DNA of 64,000 nucleotides from Saxidomus purpurata (GCA_022818135.1 JAFMSR010000019.1:4073357-4137356), one strand, 5' to 3'. Numbered from the stretch's first letter, positions 23,333 to 35,571 are shown. The notes: generated by a model from the sequence alone, not told the origin. Made by a program: numbers and translations.

Positions 23333-25127
23333 CCCCGCTGCAGTGATGACAGACTTCAATTAATTTTGTTGACCAACAAGCAGGTAAGATATATGGCTGT
23401 GATAACGTTCTAATGAAAGCAATGGAATTTTCGTATACACGAACATGTTGTCCAGTAACTGAAGGTGTTTTTAGGTAGGTTTGGACTCTTTATTTTCCAA
23501 TTATTTACATATTGATGACGAGTTAAATATCACATCTTTAAAGAGGCAATCCCTACATCTAGCAGATTATATTCTCGAAATCATTAGAAAAATCAGCGAA
23601 AGAGCGATTTCGTATTTCTATCAAATTGTTAGCCGATCTCTGAGCGTTTCTGTCATACAATACAGCCTTCAAAAATCGTTTCTGCCAATCAAGGCAGCAA
23701 TTTTTGGCCTGGGGACTGAAAGTCCCCAAGGCCTAAGTTAGTATACCACATTTCAAACCCTGCAAGAATTTTAGCCGTGCTATGTGCGAATAACAACTGT
23801 AAACATGCGCTATGCGAAAGTAGTGCAAGACAGACCAGATCAATCTTCTGTTTGAATGCCGCATATGATAAGAACATGTTACAAATAAAAATAGTACATA
23901 AATCTTCAAACGACTGCATGAAGGTATATAGCTTACGGGCTGCATTACACATTTTTTCTGTTTTAGAAATTAATGCGCTGTTAGCTGATTACGGAAGATA
24001 ATATGCATATCACGGAAAAGTACGGATATTTAGGGAAATTTACGAAAACGTACGAAGCTCGATATAAGAGTTTGTAGTTTGATTTTCAAATTTCCGATGT
24101 TATTTCATTGACAACTTTGTTATTTACGAACGATTACATATATATTTACCTAAAAATAAATGTCTCTTAAAAAAGATATAATTTACGTACATTCCCGAGA
24201 AGGAACTAACGTGATCAAATTCACCCGCCATTTATCGAGGACGCTGCATGTCGAGGCCCAGTGAACGGTTTCACTGATTACAACTACAAGGTAACCCATA
24301 ATCATTTTTGGTTTTCTCTGTTATACACATTGTACAGTACTGTATTTATATTTCATTGCTGGTATTGCTTTGTTTATTTCTGTTTCAAGGTCTTGTCATT
24401 GGTACACAATAATTTTCGATCCACATCATCAGATCATATCGCTTGAAGTTGTACAAAGCGCAGATCGAATTATTTGTACTGGCTTAAACATTTTATAATG
24501 TTGACTATGTGATTATTTTTCATTTAACGTACATTTCATAATAAAACAAACTTCCCTGTCACCCATATATTTGTGAATCATTCATTCTGTGTCATATATT
24601 GAATTTCGTCCTCTGCACATTTCGACCCGCGCTTTAGGTAAGATTCAACGCAGAACACGTAGGTGAAAAGTTGTTTTTCGGGGAGTTAAGCTATAGCCCC
24701 CAGGCCTTCAGCGCTCACAGCGCTTTGATTTATACCCGGACTAGTTTGGAAGCCTGTAACTTCTCCCAGAAAAGACGTATGCGACTTATATTTGCTGTAC
24801 ATGCTCCTGATGGATTAATATATTCTAGTTTAACACAAAATTACTTGAATTCTTTCAATAAAAGGTATTTTGAAGCGAAAACAAACATTTTCACGTTCTG
24901 AATCAAAGATGCACATTTAACTCGTCATAAATATGTAAATTATTGGAAAATGGAGTCCAAAACTACCTAATAACACCTTCAATTACTGGAAAACATGTTC
25001 GTTTATACGAAAATGCCAGTGTTTTTCATTAGAACGTCATCACAGCCAGATATCTTACCTGCCTGTTGGTCGACAAAAAAATTGAAAGTTTGTCATCCAG
25101 TCAGTGATCTGTCATCACTGCAGCGGG
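23333..25127. mobile_element. Element N: 1.8-kb long-TIR element
   Basis: 23333-23535 and 24905-25127 are inverted copies of ~205 bp, about 85% alike. They start CCCGCTGCAGTGATGACAGA and share TAGAACG, CAGGTAAGATAT and ACGAGTTAAAT blocks. The interior holds a B end (23540-23584), a GGCCTGGGGACTGAAAGTCC hairpin (~23706) and small frames at 23777-24001 and 24671-24901 with no known motif. A long-TIR (Mutator-like or foldback) type is possible; no transposase is seen. Confidence 0.6.
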
Positions 25128-25131
25128 CATG

Positions 25132-25404
25132 AAGTCGCTCTCAGTTAGTTGAAAAAAAAATTGAAAGAAATCGATTGAAAATGTCGGTTACACGGCACCG
25201 CTACACTATATGTTTATATTGGAATTTCAAAACCGTTTGCAACGCTTTTGAATTTGGTAGCGTATTATTTGAAATTTAAAGATATACGTGACAGGAATTT
25301 ATTCTGGAACCTTTTAATATGACTATATGTTCTAAAATACATAACTTCCATCCAGTTTAAAGAACTTAATTTTTTTACCAAAATCTGAGAGCGAGCAGCT
25401 TTAA
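25132..25404 (-). mobile_element. A-family MITE, left end eroded
   Basis: TCGCTCTCAGTTAGTTGAAA to CAAAATCTGAGAGCGAGCAG. It directly follows element N. Confidence 0.65.
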
Positions 25405-25554
25405 CTAAAGTGTTCATTATTATTAAAAATAATTTCACGTTTTTCTAAAGAAATACCTAAATGAAATAAACATATATCACAGAATATAATCCTATTGAGC
25501 ACCGTTGTTTGGCTGGCCTAGTCATAAAAAATGTCCATCCATTTTGTATGCTAA

Positions 25555-25872
25555 TATTAGTATATTTGAAATCATACTCTACCAAATCATAATTTGATAC
25601 AAACGCTTTTGAAATTCCAATATAACCACATAGTGCAGCTGTAAGACTAAGCTCACCAATTCCACGTGGGGAATCACATGATCAAAATAATCTCTAAACA
25701 AAAGTAAATCTTTATTTTGATCACGCGATTCCCCACTGTGCAATACTTGCAAAAGATTTACTCAAATTGCTAAGAAGTGTTGATTCTAGCATGTAGTTTC
25801 ACATTTTATGCTTGAATGTAGAAGTTTTGAGAAAAAAAAATCACCTGAAACTATGAGCGACCAGCTTTAAAC
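25555..25872 (+). mobile_element. A-family element, diverged, with small inverted insert
   Basis: A-type sequence (TGAAATTCCAATATAACCAC) to ACTATGAGCGACCAGCTTTA. The insert at about 25665-25738 carries a CGTGGGGAATCACATGATCA / TGATCACGCGATTCCCCAC inverted pair. Confidence 0.5.
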
Positions 25873-26889
25873 TGTGAGTAAGAAGCCGTATCGAACCGAC
25901 CATTATATGATTTAATGTCTCTATCGACATGAGACTGTATCTCAAAAAAAGTAGCGGTCACGTGGATCAAATCCGAGTATTGATAATTGACAGTAACAAA
26001 GGTGAAACCTTATCTGTTGTCATTTATCTGACTTTCTCTGGTTAAAGGATGGATGAAAGCCTTCCGGTATTACGTTAACAAGATTTCCTTATTTATTTTA
26101 AGCTATTTATGGTAAATATTTTCACCGTTATAGAACAATAGATGGTTTATAACGTCCAGAATAGACAGTGAATCAGCTTTTATAGAAATTAGGACATTGT
26201 TATCTAAACATCTAAAGCATCTTATCGTAATCTCATTTGCACATACTAGCTGCTTTGGCTGTCTCAGATTTCATTTATAAGTTTTTGTATGCACATCATT
26301 ATTGGTATCGGCGGACATATAATGATGTCTATCTCCTATAAGACCTTTCTTATTACAGATGTCAGACATATTTTATTCTATTATTTGTCTGCACATACAA
26401 TGTGTTGAAAATGTCGCCGCTTTTATGAAGGTGTTTGTTTTATGGCGTTACAATAACTTAAACGAAAGCAGTTACGCGCAGATGAATAAAGAGGGGTGTG
26501 TACGTTGAAACATCAAATGCAAGAGCTACGAACAGATAGAAGTAAATTGATTATTCTTGGATAACTGTCTTTTTCAACATGTATATAACACACAATCAGA
26601 ACTTGCAAATCAAATATGGCAATTATCCTTTCAAGCATTAGAACTATTATAACTAACGGCACAAAGTACAATTACCAGACAAGACACAGGATTGAGTGTA
26701 CTTACAAAAACTAAAAATAAAAAGGCAATTATCACTTTAAAGTAAGCAAGAAGTTACATTGCATTACAACAAAGAAAACTGTTAGATTATCAGTTATTTT
26801 AACAAACTTCAGTAATCATTTAAAAATAGGGGAGTTATCACGTTAGATACATTGACGCTTTTGAGAAACTATAACACTGATTAACTACA
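25873..26889. other. No gene recognised
   Basis: AT-rich unique-looking sequence without long frames. Confidence 0.35.
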
Positions 26890-26890
26890 C

Positions 26891-27213
26891 TCGAAGCTGC
26901 TTGGTCACAGTTGCCGTTGATAACAATGATATACTTATATCTACAATGTAAAACTAATGGCTAGAATCAACAATTTAAGTAATCATTTATGTAGGAATTT
27001 GCAAAAATCCTCTGAAAATGTTGGTTTTACGGCACCGCTACATTGTCTGTTTATATTTGAATTTTTAGTAACGCTTTACAATTTGGTAGGATATACTTCA
27101 GAGGAATTTATACTTGAACCCTTTTATTTGACTATTAGTTCTAAAATATGTTACTTTCAGACAGCTTAATGAACCTTTTTTTCCCCCGAAAATCTGAGAG
27201 CGAGCAGCTTTAA
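26891..27213 (-). mobile_element. A-family MITE
   Basis: GAAGCTGCTTGGTCACAGTT to AAAATCTGAGAGCGAGCAGC. Confidence 0.65.
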
Positions 27214-27278
27214 AGCTCAATTGTTATAAAAGATAATCTGACAGGCTAGATATCTGACAGATAAAGGATAATCTGACA

Positions 27279-27570
27279 GGGGGTAAGAGTGAGGTTGGGT
27301 GCGCACCATAAACCGGTTTAAGCTCCCCAGTGGTGTTTTTGCCACTGACCGTTCCAAGGCGGTGCCCCACTGTGTTCCGTTAATTGTTCGTTTTGTCCTC
27401 GTGTGTTTGCTTTGTATGCTTGTGTGTGTTGGTAGTGTATGTTTGTGTGTGTACATGATTGTGTGTGTGTGTGTTGGTGGTGTGCACTTCTGGGTGCTGT
27501 GGGGCTCGTTTTGGGGAGGCTGCGTTTTTGGTACGTGGCATTCCCTGTTTGATATTATTTTTGTTTTTTT
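27279..27570 (+). mobile_element. Retroposon D, full-length-like copy
   Basis: Starts GGGGGTAAGAGTGAGG, then GGTTGGGTGCGCACC, AAACCGGTTTAAGC, an AGTGG...GCCACT hairpin and the (TG)n block, ending TTTTTGTTTTTTTG. The copy at 36719-37034 shares both ends, so this is close to the complete element (~290 bp). Confidence 0.7.
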
Positions 27571-27587
27571 GTTTGTGTATTTCCTTC

Positions 27588-28469
27588 TTAAAGCTGCTCG
27601 TTCACAGTATCCGGTGAAAAAAACTTAATCTTTTCCAAAATGATAATGAAATGACTAGAATCAAGAACACCAGTTAAAATCTACATAGCATTTCGTGCAA
27701 AACTGTTGAAAATGTTGGAGGGCTTTATTGGACGGCACCGTTTCACTACAGGTTTCTGTTGGAATTCCAAAAGCGTTTGTAACGTTTGATCATTTGATAG
27801 CGTATAATTTCAATACTACAGAAATATTATGAAGGAATTTTACTGGAACCTTTTTATTTGATGATTCGTTATAAAATACATTTATTACAAGCTTTAATTT
27901 ATCGTTGTGATCACAGGTGGCCGGCGTTGGGTTTGGACCCCCATCCCCCCAGAGGCCCCTCTACAACCATGGTACCCCATATACTGATATATTAAAACAA
28001 AATAATTTTTTTTTCTCTATATATACATATAGTAGTAAAGGTATAGCACTATCGGGTCCGGAAATCACGAAAATATACACTGACCTTATTCAACAAGGCC
28101 GTGTGTTCATAATTTCAGACCGATTTTCAAAAACTTGATCTTGTTCAACGTAGAAATAAATACTCTGTAACATTTTGCATATATTTGGTCCATAAATAGC
28201 TCTCGCAAAATGCAGCGAGCCAACAACACTACAATGTGACCGCTGTTACATTACGTTTGATTTAGTACACAATTTCATAACACGTCGTGATTATTTTGTT
28301 TTAATATATCAGTATATGGGGTACCAGGGTTGTAGAGGGGCCTCGGGGGGGGGTCCAAACCCCGCGCCGGCCACCTGTGGTTCTGATGACTTTATTTGTT
28401 CAACAAAAACTGTGAACTTTTAATTTATCGTTAATATTTTCACCGATAACTATGAACGAGCAGCTTTAA
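27588..28469 (-). mobile_element. A-like variant split by J
   Basis: AAAGCTGCTCGTTCACAGTA at the left and ACTATGAACGAGCAGCTTTA at the right. Foldback J lies within it. Confidence 0.55.
27911..28380. mobile_element. Foldback element J
   Basis: Inverted arms of ~90-100 bp: CACAGGTGGCCGGCG at the left, CGCCGGCCACCTGTG at the right. They continue through GGGTTTGGACCCCC, GGCCCCTCTACAACC and ATACTGATATATTAAAACAA. The interior is ~280 bp, non-coding. Confidence 0.7.
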
Positions 28470-28990
28470 GAACAAAAATCTCAGTATGATTCTTAATTAG
28501 GCATTAACGTCCAATACATCCAACTAAAGTCTGATCTCATAAAAGACATAGGTACATTTTACACAAAACTTGTTCGAGAAAAAGATCGCCAGCTAAAAGC
28601 AGTCGTCTGTCATTCAAAGTCTGGTGGTCAATTTGCTGTCAGTAAAGAACATCTGCTCGCGGGAATAATTCCTAATCGAGCGGATGTAGCGGAAACACTG
28701 ATAACAGAAACGAATAAATCATGCGAGAAACTTTGTACTTTAACACCGGCGTAAGGGAATGATTGGCATTTTACCTGAAGGTGGTTAACCAGCCATAATG
28801 CAGACGAACTGAAAGGTTTCTTTATATCCGGAACAATGTACTACAGCGTAGGAGCTTGTTTTTGTATTTGTGAGACAGCAGAATTCGTGAATATCTGTAT
28901 GTAGTGGGTTTGTGTTAGAACAGGCCGTGTCAATGATAAGTGTCGTATATTTATAACCTGAAGTGTGAGATATCGATGTTGTGTTGAATG
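28470..28990. other. No gene; repeat shared with 7.55 kb
   Basis: 28605-28800 resembles 7555-7740 (AATTTGCTGTCAGTAAAGAA). Confidence 0.35.
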
Positions 28991-28995
28991 TTTAA

Positions 28996-29790
28996 TGGGA
29001 CATACTCTACACCTAGCAGATTATATTCTCGAAACAAAGATAATGTGTCGAGTGAACGTAAAATGATAAATAAATATAATTTTAAAGAACAACATATGGC
29101 GAAAAATGCCTCATTTTACCACATTTAATCATTAAATGGCCTTCTGTAAAAGATTCCTATCAACCCATTAATTGTACATAAACAACACTACATAGATTAT
29201 TGAATAGTTTATGGTACTACAACATATTTTAAAACCCTAATTTAAGTTATAATGACTAGTGTATAGCTTATATTTTTTGGTTAAGTAATAATACTTGCAA
29301 ATACTCAAGTAGTACATCATTTTTGATTTTGAAGTTATTTAATTCGACACCATATTAAGAAAGTGCCTCTTTCATGTGACACCAGTTTAAGGAAGTGCTT
29401 CTTTAATGTGACACAAGTTGTAAGGAGTGCCTCTTTTAATATGACACCAGTGTAAGGGAGTGCCTCTTTAATATGACACCAGTTTAAGGGAGTGCCTCTT
29501 TAATGTGAAACCAGTGTTTGGGAGTGCCTCTATAATGCGACACCAGTGTTAGGGAGTGCCTCTATAATGTGACACCAGTTTTGAGGGGTGCCTCTTTAAT
29601 GTGACATCATTTTAGAGAGTGACTCTTTAATGTGACACCAGTTTAAGGGAGTGCCTCTTTAATGTGACACCAGTTTTAGGGAGTGCCTCTTTAATGTGAC
29701 ACCAGTTTAAGGGAGTGCCTCTTTGATGTGACACAAGTTTTAGGGAGTGCCGCTTAATGCGATATCATTTTTAGGGAGTGCCTCTTTAAA
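28996..29790 (+). mobile_element. B-family MITE with expanded 32-bp terminal array
   Basis: B runs from ATGGGACATACTCTACACCT to about 29366. Its right end (GACACCAGTTTTAGGGAGTG plus CCTCTTTAAT) is then repeated at ~32-bp spacing, 14 copies of the terminus up to 29790. Confidence 0.75.
29345..29790. repeat. 32-bp minisatellite, ~13 periods
   Basis: Units vary at a few positions (CTCTATAAT, GTGACTCTTT). They are contiguous with no unique spacers, so this is not a CRISPR array. Confidence 0.8.
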
Positions 29791-30505
29791 CATGCCGGTT
29801 ATAAAAATAACAATACTTGTAGTGTATCACGATTTCTAGATATGAAACAATTGTCTTATTGTCCTTGTAAAAGTTCATACCAAAAGTTCATGTTAATTGT
29901 TAATGTTAATTGTTTATGTTCATAGTTCACCCAAAAGTTGCATTTGTAGTATGCTTTTCAGGTAGGTAGTGCTGACACAATTCTTCAAGAAGAGAAATAA
30001 ATAGTGAAATTTATCGGTCATCAAAACACCACTGATTAAATAATAGCGCCAATAGCAAATAAAGAAATAACTGTTTAAGAAAAGTTACCTTATAGTTTAT
30101 AATACTCAGTGTCAGCATAAATTATGAATACAAATATGCAAAGCTATGGTAATTCTCTATACCATCGCGAATTGTCAAATACTTATCTACGTGAAATGAA
30201 TCTTTCGCGAGATTTTAGATTGGCGAAGAAGAAAATTCGCGAAAAAAGCGATAATAAATCGTTGCCAGTAAGACCCAATTTACAGTACTGGTTGTTGCTG
30301 TAAAATGATATTTTAAGAGCAATCATGTTGGTATATCAGAAAATAGGTTTTTAGACAGGCGAAATTTACCTTCACTGCATATGTTAGAAAATGTGATCAT
30401 TTAGACACAATGGGATTCCATTCACTCGGACCAACATAATAGGTTTAAATGAATTTGTTGTAATTAACAATGAAAAGTGTTCTTCATTTTTTTCAAAATA
30501 TTTAA
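29791..30505. other. No gene; TCGCGA cluster
   Basis: 30175-30288 repeats the TCGCGA-rich motif ending GACCCAATTTACAGTA that also occurs near 700. Confidence 0.35.
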
Positions 30506-30508
30506 AAC

Positions 30509-30929
30509 TACGCCAGGGTGAGCTTTTCTGATCGATGATTGTCCGTCGTCCGTCAACATTTTGATTCAAATGACATCTCCTCTGAAACCTCTAGGCCAAT
30601 GTTGATAAAACTATGCAGGAATGTTCCTTGCATGAAGCTCTACCAAAATTGTTCAAAGAATTCCATTCCATGCAGAACTCTGGTTGCTAGGGCAACAAAT
30701 AGGAAAAACTTAATAAATCTTCTCTGAAACCACAAGGCCTAGAGCTAAGATATTTGGCATGTAGCATTGCCTAGTGGACCTCTACCAAGATTGTTCAAAT
30801 TATGACCCCAGGGTCAAAATTGACCCCGCGCGGGTGGGCCCTTAATTTTTGCATAGGCATATATAGGAAAAACTTTAATTTTGTTCTGAAACAAGGTGAG
30901 CGATATAGGGCCATCTTGGCCCTCTTGTT
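30509..30929 (+). mobile_element. Element C (copy 2), short
   Basis: ACTACGCCAGGGTGAGCTTT, one tandem unit, then AAGGTGAGCGATATAGGGCC to CTTGTTT. An A-family right end (30940-30975) follows directly. Confidence 0.75.
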
Positions 30930-30939
30930 TTATATACAG

Positions 30940-30975
30940 TTTATTTACGAAAATCTGAGATCGAGCAGCTTTAAA
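30940..30975 (-). mobile_element. A-family right-end fragment
   Basis: TTTACGAAAATCTGAGATCG and AGCAGCTTTAAAA. Confidence 0.5.
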
Positions 30976-31569
30976 ACCTCGCAAAAAATTCACTTAGCAC
31001 GGATGTACTATAAAAACATTTTACAATCGTGCATACAATAGTGTCTAGCATAACAAAGAAAAATAAAATCATAACAAATAGTAAAAATAGCACCTAAGAG
31101 GTAGCAGGTGTTTACGCCGCAGCTTATGTCAAAACAAAAAGAAAAACGATAGAAACGTAAATCAGTTTTCTCACTGAAGCCCACCTAAATTAATTAAGCT
31201 TTTTGTGCAATATTAAATATTTTGTCTCCACATATGCTTTATTGCACATGTTTTATATGTATTGTATTATATATGTACTATATGGATGAGACTGTTATAA
31301 CCATAAAACATAAAACCTATGCAATATATCTTCTTTCGTTGAAGAGAGAAACCTGCTGCACACAAAACGCTTTCTCTAAAAGTAATATACTTTACCTATA
31401 CATCACTTTTGTTTGCTATATACCACTTAATGTCTGGGTATTTCTGTCTCGAAGTTCAGGTTTTATTTATCAATCTTACATCGGTCATTTCTTGATTTGC
31501 TATTTATGATTTTAAAAGCGGCTACTAATTGCTTACAGGTGATTTGAGAAAGATCAGTCTTTCTAAATA
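30976..31569. other. No gene recognised
   Basis: The frame at 31222-31509 (95 codons, +) has hydrophobic stretches but no motif, no splice support and AT-driven composition. Confidence 0.35.
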
Positions 31570-31669
31570 ACCGGAATTAATTTATACTGCAACCTTTTAA
31601 TATGACTATTATGTTATTTTCGTACAGTTTTATTTTTTTCATCGAAATATGAGAGCGAGCAGCTTTAAA
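31570..31669 (-). mobile_element. A-family right-part fragment
   Basis: CTGCAACCTTTTAATATGAC to ATATGAGAGCGAGCAGCTTT. Confidence 0.6.
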
Positions 31670-32000
31670 GGACAAGGGTAGACAACACCACTTATAATAA
31701 CGAGGAACACGATCGACAGGTCATGGTAACGACTACGAATCACATATTTATATTAACATTTCACAAATAGAGATTCCCTAATTATGATTTTAGTCTGCGA
31801 TATGTCGTACGAATGTCCTATAAAACCGTGAGCATCACAGTATAAACACTGTGTTATCCTACACGGGTTATAATACTGCTTAGAAATCGTATAATTATCG
31901 GCACTTTGGAAACTTTCCAGAAATTGTCCGATATTACATCACATCGTATGTGATTATTAAGTGTAATTCAATTGTGTATTTCTGGAAATATCACATAATT
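31670..32000. other. No gene seen
   Basis: Short AT-rich spacer between A and L. Confidence 0.3.
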
Positions 32001-32339
32001 AAAGGTCCAATACTAAGGAAAGCGAATATTCAAATATACTTTAAAAAGCACAGAAATAAGTTATTTTTAATAAAAAAAATTAAAGTTGGCATGTAGAACT
32101 TCTAAATAATTCACAGTACAATTATTTTTCTATGCATTATGAAGAAAGTTAAAAAACATGGGTGGTCATTTTGTCGATTCACTGAGATTTCAACATAATA
32201 CACATACTTTTCTTTGTGTTCCAAACACTTTCTGTAAATTTAAACCTGCCAATCTTCATTAGCTAGTGTCTTGCATAATGTAGTGTACTTGCTATTGAAA
32301 TAACTGTCACTTAATTTTCGCTTAGTAGTGGACCTTTAA
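32001..32339. mobile_element. Element L (copy 1), ~338-bp MITE
   Basis: TTAAAGGTCCAATACTAAGG to CGCTTAGTAGTGGACCTTTA, imperfect terminal inverted repeats with TTAA-type ends. Confidence 0.7.
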
Positions 32340-32397
32340 AACGCACCAAGAACGCGGTGAAAAGAAAACTGGAATAGTGCAATACAGTAAGTTAAGC

Positions 32398-32690
32398 CTT
32401 GAAGGGGTATACCATTACATTCAGCAGATTATATAAATTCTAAACATAAATAGCGTTTTCGATGAACACAAATGTTTAAGAACACCATTTTACCAAACAT
32501 TCCTCATTTTAGCACAAGGAATCAAACTTGAGGCCTTCTGTAATAAATTGTTGCCCACGCATTCATTGTACAACAATTTTACATGCATAATTGAATGTTT
32601 AACAGAACTGCAACATATTTTAAAAACAGTGGTTTTACCGATGATGACGGGTATTTATAGCTAAAACTTATTAAAGGTGTATCTCTGCCG
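32398..32690 (+). mobile_element. B-family MITE, diverged
   Basis: TTGAAGGGGTATACCATTAC and B interior (TGAGGCCTTCTGTAATAAAT) to ACGGGTATTTATAGC. Confidence 0.55.
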
Positions 32691-32872
32691 TAAAATTATT
32701 TATCGTGCTGTTTGAATAGTAATACAGAAATATATTTTTCAAAAGACATTGAGAAGATCATAGTTTGCTTATATGTACAGAGAAGTAAACATATTACAAT
32801 GTACAATGAATGGCATAGTGCATTTCTTACATATATTATCTCCACAAATGATTGCAATTCATATCAAAGGCT

Positions 32873-33565
32873 TAAAGAGGCACTCCCTACATCTACCAGA
32901 TTATATTCTTGAAGAATATATTATGTTCAATGAACGAAAACTGATAAATAAATACAATTTCAAAGAAGAACCTATCGCGAAAAATGCCTCATTATTCCAC
33001 AATTCATAAATATAGAGGCTTTCTCAAATAAATCGCACCCACCAATTAATTGTACAACAACTCTACATATATTATTGAATGGTTTACGGTACTGCAGTTT
33101 ATTTTAAATTTCATCAATAATTAGTGGGAATGCATAGCTTAAAGGTCCAATACTAACGAAAGCGAAAATTCAAATATACTTTAAAACACAGAAGTTATTT
33201 TTAATAAAAAATGAAAGTTGGTATGTAGAAATTCTAAATAAACTTCAGTACATGTACAATTATTTTTCTATGCATTATGAACAAAGTTAAAAAGACCTGA
33301 GTAGTCATTTTGTCAAATCACTGAGATTTCAACATAATATACATAATTTTCTTCGTGTTCCAAACACTCTGTAAATGTTAACCTGCAAATCTTTTTTATT
33401 TAGTGTCTTGCATAAGGTAATGAAATTGCCATTGAAATAACTGTCACTTAATTTTCGCTTAGTAGTGGACCTTTAAACTTTTAGGTTGAAAAATAATACT
33501 TTAAAAGATTCTATTATTTATGTTTAGAAGTTATATAGTTTGACATCAGTGATAGGATATGTCCC
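32873..33565 (+). mobile_element. B-family MITE with L inserted
   Basis: TTAAAGAGGCACTCCCTACA to GATAGGATATGTCCCTTTAA. L lies between GGAATGCATAGC and ACTTTTAGG. Confidence 0.7.
33139..33478. mobile_element. Element L (copy 2), inside B
   Basis: TTAAAGGTCCAATACTAACG to CGCTTAGTAGTGGACCTTTA; about 90% like copy 1. Confidence 0.7.
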
Positions 33566-33702
33566 TTTAACTCCATAAATGATTGCAATTCATATCAAAG
33601 GCTTTTTTTGAAACAATTGCAAAATAGACCAACATAGCAAGTACATATATGCATATCATTAAACTAATCCCGAAACTCTCCTTCCAATGCTAAGCACATC
33701 TT

Positions 33703-33955
33703 AAAGCTGCTCGCTCTCAGATTTTGATAAAAAAGTAAACTTCTTCAAACTGTATGTAAATAATGTATTTTAGAACATATGGTGATATAAAAAGGCTCCC
33801 GTATAAATTCATGTCACGTATATCTCTAAATTTTGAAAAATACGCTACCGAATTCAAAAGCGTTGCTTTTTGCTTATTTTTTATTCTAGTCTTTAATTTT
33901 ATATTTATGAATAAGAATGTCAATTTTTTTTTTTTTAAATATTTTTGTAATTGCA
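33703..33955 (+). mobile_element. A-family MITE, right end lost
   Basis: AAAGCTGCTCGCTCTCAGAT and interior, with a deletion; it stops at element P. Confidence 0.65.
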
Positions 33956-33960
33956 TACAG

Positions 33961-34605
33961 AACAAGAGGGCCAAAATGGCCCTATATCGCTCACCTGAGA
34001 CTTATGACAATATGTGACTAAACTTTAACACGAAACTTTATATCATAAACAAAAACATTCTGTTTGACCTTGAGAAGGGAAAAAGTTTTGACGAACTAAC
34101 ATGATGATTGGGTTTTAAATGTCACCTGTATGGCATATACAGGGTTTTGAACCGGGTGACCTAGTTTTTGACCTCAGATTACTCATATTCATACTCGATC
34201 TGAATTTTATCAAGACAATCATTCTGACAAAGTTTTATGAAGATAGAATGAAAAATACAACCTATATTGCATACACAAGGTTTTCTATGATTTGACCACA
34301 TGACCTAGTTTTTGACCCTAGATGACCCATGTACAAACTCAACTTAGATTTCATAAAAGCAATCATACTTACCAAGTCCATGAAAATCCAATGAAAAATG
34401 CAACCTCTATTGCATACACAAGGTTTTTGCATGATTTGACCCCGTGACCTAGTTTTTGACACCATATTCAAACTCGATCTAGATTTCATCAATGCCGCCA
34501 TACGGACCAAGTTTCATGAAGATCTAGTGAAAGATGTAGCCCCTATTGCATACACATGATTAAGTGTGGACAGACAGACGAGGGACACCAGGCTATCACA
34601 ATAAA
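33961..34605 (+). mobile_element. Element P (copy 1)
   Basis: AACAAGAGGGCCAAAATGGC, then ~150-bp units (GACCTAGTTTTTGACC, TGCATACACAAGGTTTT), ending GACAGACAGACGAGGGACAC. The right hairpin end is missing. Frames in it are repeat translations. Confidence 0.65.
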
Positions 34606-34732
34606 AAATTCCGAGGAAACGTGGCCTCCATGTTTTTATGCAGAATAAGATGTGCGCATAAAAAGATGTTTTACAGTGTCTATTCATCTACATTAGTTTC
34701 GTGGCATCTTATGACGAACTCTTTTTTCGTTA

Positions 34733-35141
34733 AAGGGGCACTCCCTACATCTAGGGGATTTTGCTCTCGAAACATAGATCATGTGTAAAATGAGCGTTAA
34801 ATGATAGGTAAATACAATGTCAAAGAAGAACCTACTACGAAAAATGCCTCATTTTACCACAATTAATCAATATAGAGACTTTCTGTAATAAATCGCATCC
34901 ACCTTCTTATTGTACAACAACAACTCTATATACATTATTGAATGGCATACGGTACTGCAGTATATTTTGAACCGCTTATTTAATCGATAATGACTTGGCA
35001 TTCCCTGTTTGATATTATTTTTGTTTTTTTGGAATTCATAGCTGCAACTTTGAGGTTAAGTTATAATACGTCCAAAAACTCTTTTTTTTATGTTTTGGGG
35101 GTTATTTAGTTTGACATCAGTTATAGGGTATGTCCCTTTAA
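34733..35141 (+). mobile_element. B-family MITE with D end fragment
   Basis: TTAAAGGGGCACTCCCTACA to GGGTATGTCCCTTTAA, interrupted at 34996-35030. Confidence 0.7.
34996..35030 (+). mobile_element. Retroposon D, 35-bp end fragment inside B
   Basis: TGGCATTCCCTGTTTGATAT through the T-run sits inside a B copy where the consensus reads GACTGGGAATGCATAGC. It replaces about one base and leaves no duplication. Confidence 0.65.
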
Positions 35142-35335
35142 ATGCGGATTATTTTGAATATCCATATCATATTTTCATACAAAATGAACAGAAAATGTGT
35201 ACGTTATATCAGAATTTTCGCTATACTTAGTATACGGAATCGTTAGTATAACAGGGAGATTACCTGTATTGTTAATTTTCTAATACAGTTGTAACAAGAC
35301 GAAATAAGGTACAAACTCATTTAAGTATGCATTAC

Positions 35336-35571
35336 TGACCGTTCCAAGGCGGTGCCCCACTGTGTTCCTTTAATTGTTCGTTTTGTCCTCGTGTGTTTGC
35401 TTTGTATGCTAGTGTGTGTTGGTAGTGTATGTGTGTGTGTGTACATGATTGTGTGTGTGTGTGTGTGTGTGTGTTGGTGGTGTGCACTTCTGGGTGCTGT
35501 GGGGCTCGTTTTGGGGAGGCTGCGTTTTTGGTACGTGGCATTCCCTGTTTGATATTATTTTTGTTTTTTTG
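35336..35571 (+). mobile_element. Retroposon D, truncated copy upstream of Kazal copy 1
   Basis: Begins TGACCGTTCCAAGGCGG and ends in the T-rich fixed end. The duplicated flank of Kazal copy 2 (about 41095-41130) lacks it, so it arrived after the duplication. Confidence 0.7.

Noticed and set aside
29345..29790. Regular 32-bp array as a CRISPR array
   Set aside because: Units are contiguous without unique spacers and derive from a B element end in a eukaryotic genome.
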